Shown here piece by piece: positions 51,366 to 54,322 of a DNA stretch of 54,322 bases. Below the pieces are notes generated by a model. It was not told the origin of the DNA, ran no database searches, and worked only from the letters and a program-made list of their open reading frames with translations. Both the position numbers and the translations under genes were made by a program. The stretch is from Prorocentrum cordatum. Its lineage: Eukaryota; Sar; Dinophyceae; Prorocentrales; Prorocentraceae. How positions within the stretch are numbered: the first letter of the stretch is position 1; the number at the start of each line of letters is the position of its first letter. Location: contig CAUYUJ010014327.1 in the NCBI GenBank assembly GCA_963575745.1, positions 681,916 to 736,237 on the forward strand, in the 5' to 3' direction.

Positions 51366-51837
51366 GGGCCACGATGAAGGCCCTTCCGAGAGCGATTCCC
51401 AAACGATGCTGCTTCTTGCCATCGCTCGGACATCCACTACCCGTGCATATCTTGGTATCGTGTGCGTTTTTTTGTTGCTCGATGGTCCAGGATGGTCCTC
51501 GATGGTTCCCGCAGAGAAAACATGCACGGAACCCCCTCCGAAGCAAAGTGGTTGAGGACGTGCCGAGCAGACTGTCCTCTTGGAGACACCCGACCAGGCA
51601 AGAGCCCCAAGCATCGTTTGTCCACGAGCCTTGTCAGAGAACATGGTTGGAAACTGCATAAGAACACCTCGGGAGCGACGCACAAACGACCAACACAACT
51701 GCTGTCGGTTCACTCGGTTGGTCTGCCGTGCTAGTCCACGGCCGCTGGCTGGGGACCACAATGACGAGGGGTGCGCTGTTCTTTCCCCCCGGGAGAGAGG
51801 ACGGGAGAATGGGGCCCCTGCACACGGGGGCCAGAGG

Positions 51838-51880
51838 ATCCCGCCGCATCGGCGATGCATCGGCGACGCCGGCGTGGAGA
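51838..51880. repeat. Fragment of the CATCGGCGATGC MITE family
   Basis: GGATCCCGCCGCATCGGCGA then TGCATCGGCGACG matches the interior of the element at 31,216-31,442. No terminal repeats here. Confidence 0.65.
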
Positions 51881-51889
51881 AAGACAGTC

Positions 51890-52370
51890 AACAACCAGGA
51901 CAGCGGAAGTGTTATTCAGTAAATCTAGTTTTCTCGTGGCAGGTCACAGGCCCATGTGGTGCATCCTTGAGCACGGGGAGCACTCAGTGCGCCTGGCACG
52001 TCTGCGTTTTGCCCGACGCGCTACACCGGTGTGCGACCGCATGCGATTGCGCACGCCCGTCATTTCTAGCAGGGGACGCCTTCGTCGTTCGGATCGCGCT
52101 GCCCTTCGCAGCGACGTGAAAACCGTCGGGAGAATCACTCTGGCAGTCACGGCGCACGTTCAGGAACGTCTCGCCGCCCTGTTCGACCAGCTGCCCCTGC
52201 CCCCCGATGCAGTGCGTTTCCAAAAGTGCCCACTGCGCACTGCGAACGACCGAGGGGGAGGGGCCTGCGACGGGCAGAGCGGAGCGGGTAGCCTGAGCGG
52301 GGACGAGTCACAACCGCAGGACTTTAAAGGACTGCGAGCACCAAGCCACGGGGATGGGGAGGAGGAGAAT
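51890..52370. other. Possible exon near 52,115-52,300, otherwise nothing recognised
   Basis: On the plus strand, after CTTCGCAG at 52,113, the frame reads DVKTVGRITLAVTAHVQERL and AALFDQLPLPPDAVRFQKCP. It looks protein-like, but it is followed by a GAC repeat. I cannot link it to another exon. Confidence 0.25.
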
Positions 52371-52371
52371 T

Positions 52372-52610
52372 ATAACAATGACGACGATGACGACGACGAC
52401 GATGACAATAACGACGACGGTGACAATGATGACGACGATGACATTGATGACGGCGACAACGATGACGATGACAACGATGATGATAACGGTGATGACAATA
52501 ACAATGACGACGATGACAATGATGACCATGACAATCATCGTTGTCTTCGTCGCCTTAGTCGTCATCGTCGTCGTCATCGTCGTCACTGTCATAGACGTCA
52601 CCATTCGCAT
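52372..52610. repeat. (GAC/GAT)n turning into (GTC/ATC)n
   Basis: GACGACGATGA-type triplets to about 52,530, then CATCGTTGTC and GTCATCGTCGTC triplets. The two halves are reverse-complementary. Confidence 0.85.
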
Positions 52611-52954
52611 GGATGGATGCCCCTCGCGGCCGAACGTAGTGCGCGCTCCAGGGCGCGGCTGCTCTGCTGAACTGCTCGGCTGCGTCGCCGGCGACTCGCG
52701 CGACCCTGCCGTTGATGTAAGTCGGGATTTTGGGCGAAAAACAAAACATACATAAAAAACCCAAATGCTCAAAAAATGTCAAAAATAGTCCCCAGACGAT
52801 TTGCTGACCATCTTTTAATATTCCCCATGTGGAGGGACGGGCTCGACTTAGCCGTTCATTCAACATGGTGGTCCAGGAACCCCCTTTGTTTTCCCAAGAG
52901 TCTGTGCTGCGTTTCCGCGTGACCCTCTGAAGGATCGACTATCACAAGCATGAA

Positions 52955-53165
52955 GGGGCCGCACCGAACCGAGAACCGAGAACCGTGACCGAACCGGTCC
53001 AAAACCAGGAACGTAGAAAACCGAACCGGACCGAACCGAATTCATTCAGAACCGAACCGGCGAGAACCGAACCGAACCAGAACCGGAACCGAACCGGAAC
53101 CGGGCGGCCCCTGAACCGAACCGACGGGAACCGAACCGAACCCCTTTCCCCTCCGGTCCGGACCC
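52955..53165 (+). repeat. AACCGAACCGG minisatellite
   Basis: Degenerate GAACCG units, followed to 53,290 by ACCCCAGGACCCC units. Confidence 0.85.
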
Positions 53166-53286
53166 CAGGACCCCGATGACCCCCAGGACTCCGGGACCCC
53201 GATGACCCCAGAACCTCCCGAATCGACCCCGATGACCCCCAGGACCCCAGGACCCCCCTGGACCCCCGGGACCCCAAGACCCCAGG

Positions 53287-54322
53287 ACCCGAGGGGGGTC
53301 GCAGCCCCGAGGGGGGTCGCAGCCCCGAGGGGGGTCGCACCCGCGAGGGGGGTCGCACCCGCGAGGGGGGTCGCACCCGCGAGAAGGGTCGCACCCGCGA
53401 GGGGGGTCGCACCCGCGAGGGGGGTCGCACCCGCGAGGGGGGTCGCAGCCCCGAGGGGGGTCGCACCCGCGAGGGGGGTCGCACCCGCGAGGGGGGTCGC
53501 ACCCGCGAGGGGGGTCGCACCCGGGAGGGGGGTCGCAACCCCGCGGGGGGTCGCACCCGCGAGGGGGGTCGCACCCGCGAGGGGGGTCGCACCCGCGAGG
53601 GGGGTCGCACCCGCGAGGGGGGTCGCACCCGGGAGGGAGGTCGCAGCCCCGAGGGGGGTCGTAGCTCCGAGGGGTGTCGCACCCGCGAGGGGGGTCGCAG
53701 CTCCGAGGGGGGTCGCACCCGCGAGGGGGGTCGCACCCGCGAGGGGGGTCGCACCCGCGAGGGGGGTCGCAGCCCCGAGGGGGGTCGCACCCGCGATGGG
53801 GGTCGCACCCGCGAGGGGGTCGCACCCGCGAGGAGGGGTCGCACCCGCGAGGGGGGTCGCACCCGCGAGCGGGGTCGCAGCCCCGAGGGGGGTCGCACCC
53901 GCGAGGGGGGTCGCACCCGCGAGGGGGGTCGCACCCGCGAGGAGGGTCGCACCCGGAAGAGGGGGTCGCAGCCGCGAGGGGGGTCGCAGCCGCGAGGGGG
54001 GTCGCACCCGCGAGGGGGGTCGCACCCGCGAGGGGGGTCGCAGCCCCCAAGGGGGGTCGCAGCCCCAAGGGGGGTCGCAACCGCGGGGGGTCGCAGCCCC
54101 GAGGGGGGTCGCACCCGCGAGGGGGGTCGCAGCCCCGAGGGGGGTCGCACCCGCGAGGGGGGTCGCACCCGCGAGGGGGGTCGCACCCGCGAGGGGGGTC
54201 GCACCCGCGAGGGGGGTCGCAGCCCCGAGGGGGGTCGCACCCGCGAGGGGGGTCGCAGCCCCGAGGGGGGTCGCACCCGCGAGGGGGGTCGCACCCGCGA
54301 GGGGGGTCGCAGCCCCGAGGGG
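53287..54322 (+). repeat. 18-bp satellite, about 57 copies, running off the window
   Basis: The unit is GAGGGGGGTCGCACCCGC (type 1) or GAGGGGGGTCGCAGCCCC (type 2). An 18-base period without stops leaves all minus-strand frames open as six-residue repeats (RPPSRV/RPPSGL), which I do not regard as a gene. A few copies have lost or gained bases. Confidence 0.95.

Noticed and set aside
52942-54294. 450-residue RPPSRV-repeat protein on the minus strand
   Set aside because: All three frames of the 18-bp satellite are open; it has no start context and no unique domain.

Overview
The window reads as nuclear DNA of a dinoflagellate; I cannot name the species. Four things point that way. A 22-nt relict of the dinoflagellate spliced leader (21 of 22 bases) lies just upstream of a gene at 8.0 kb. 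Introns have GA or GC donors and an AG|G acceptor. A secreted coiled-coil protein of a type I know from dinoflagellates is encoded at 17.7-19.8 kb. Long stretches are microsatellite, minisatellite and foldback DNA. I see no rRNA or tRNA gene and nothing bacterial.

Layout. 0-3 kb (minus strand): the 5' part of a methyltransferase-like gene, then a two-exon DDE-type transposase-like gene. 3.9-10.7 kb (minus strand): three dinoflagellate-type hypothetical genes in tandem, the middle one preceded by the spliced-leader relict, separated by CT, CCT/GGA and 33-bp repeats. 12.2-13.2 kb: a probable exon and gene fragment. 14-16 kb: clusters of short perfect hairpins and a 40-bp direct repeat enclosing foldbacks. 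17.7-19.8 kb: the intact secreted coiled-coil gene. 20.1-22.3 kb: two arrays of an ~88-bp repeat in opposite orientation. 24.6-25.4 kb: a 73-bp tandem array. 26.6-30.8 kb: a decayed LINE retrotransposon on the minus strand. 31.2 kb: a 227-bp MITE-like foldback.

32,062-50,007 is the most striking part. A near-perfect 24-bp terminal inverted repeat, flanked by TA on both sides and backed by several hundred bases of CTTAGTAAG-type repeats, encloses about 18 kb. All the genes I can see inside point the same way (plus strand): a multi-exon gene A, small hypothetical genes B, C and D, gene E with a Lys/Gly-rich tail and a Cys motif, a two-exon coiled-coil gene F, and gene G, a multi-exon DDE-type transposase-like gene with one frameshift. 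Roughly 45-50 palindromes centred on CTGCAG (typically GCGCTGCAGCGC) are scattered through this interval, several inside introns, and they almost vanish outside the terminal repeats. I interpret the interval as one large multi-gene DNA transposon whose spacers and introns are seeded with a palindrome family.

50-54.3 kb is mostly repeat DNA, ending in an 18-bp satellite that runs off the window. Several ORFs stop at splice sites or frameshifts, so exon joins below are my reconstructions from reading frames and splice-site patterns, not transcript evidence.
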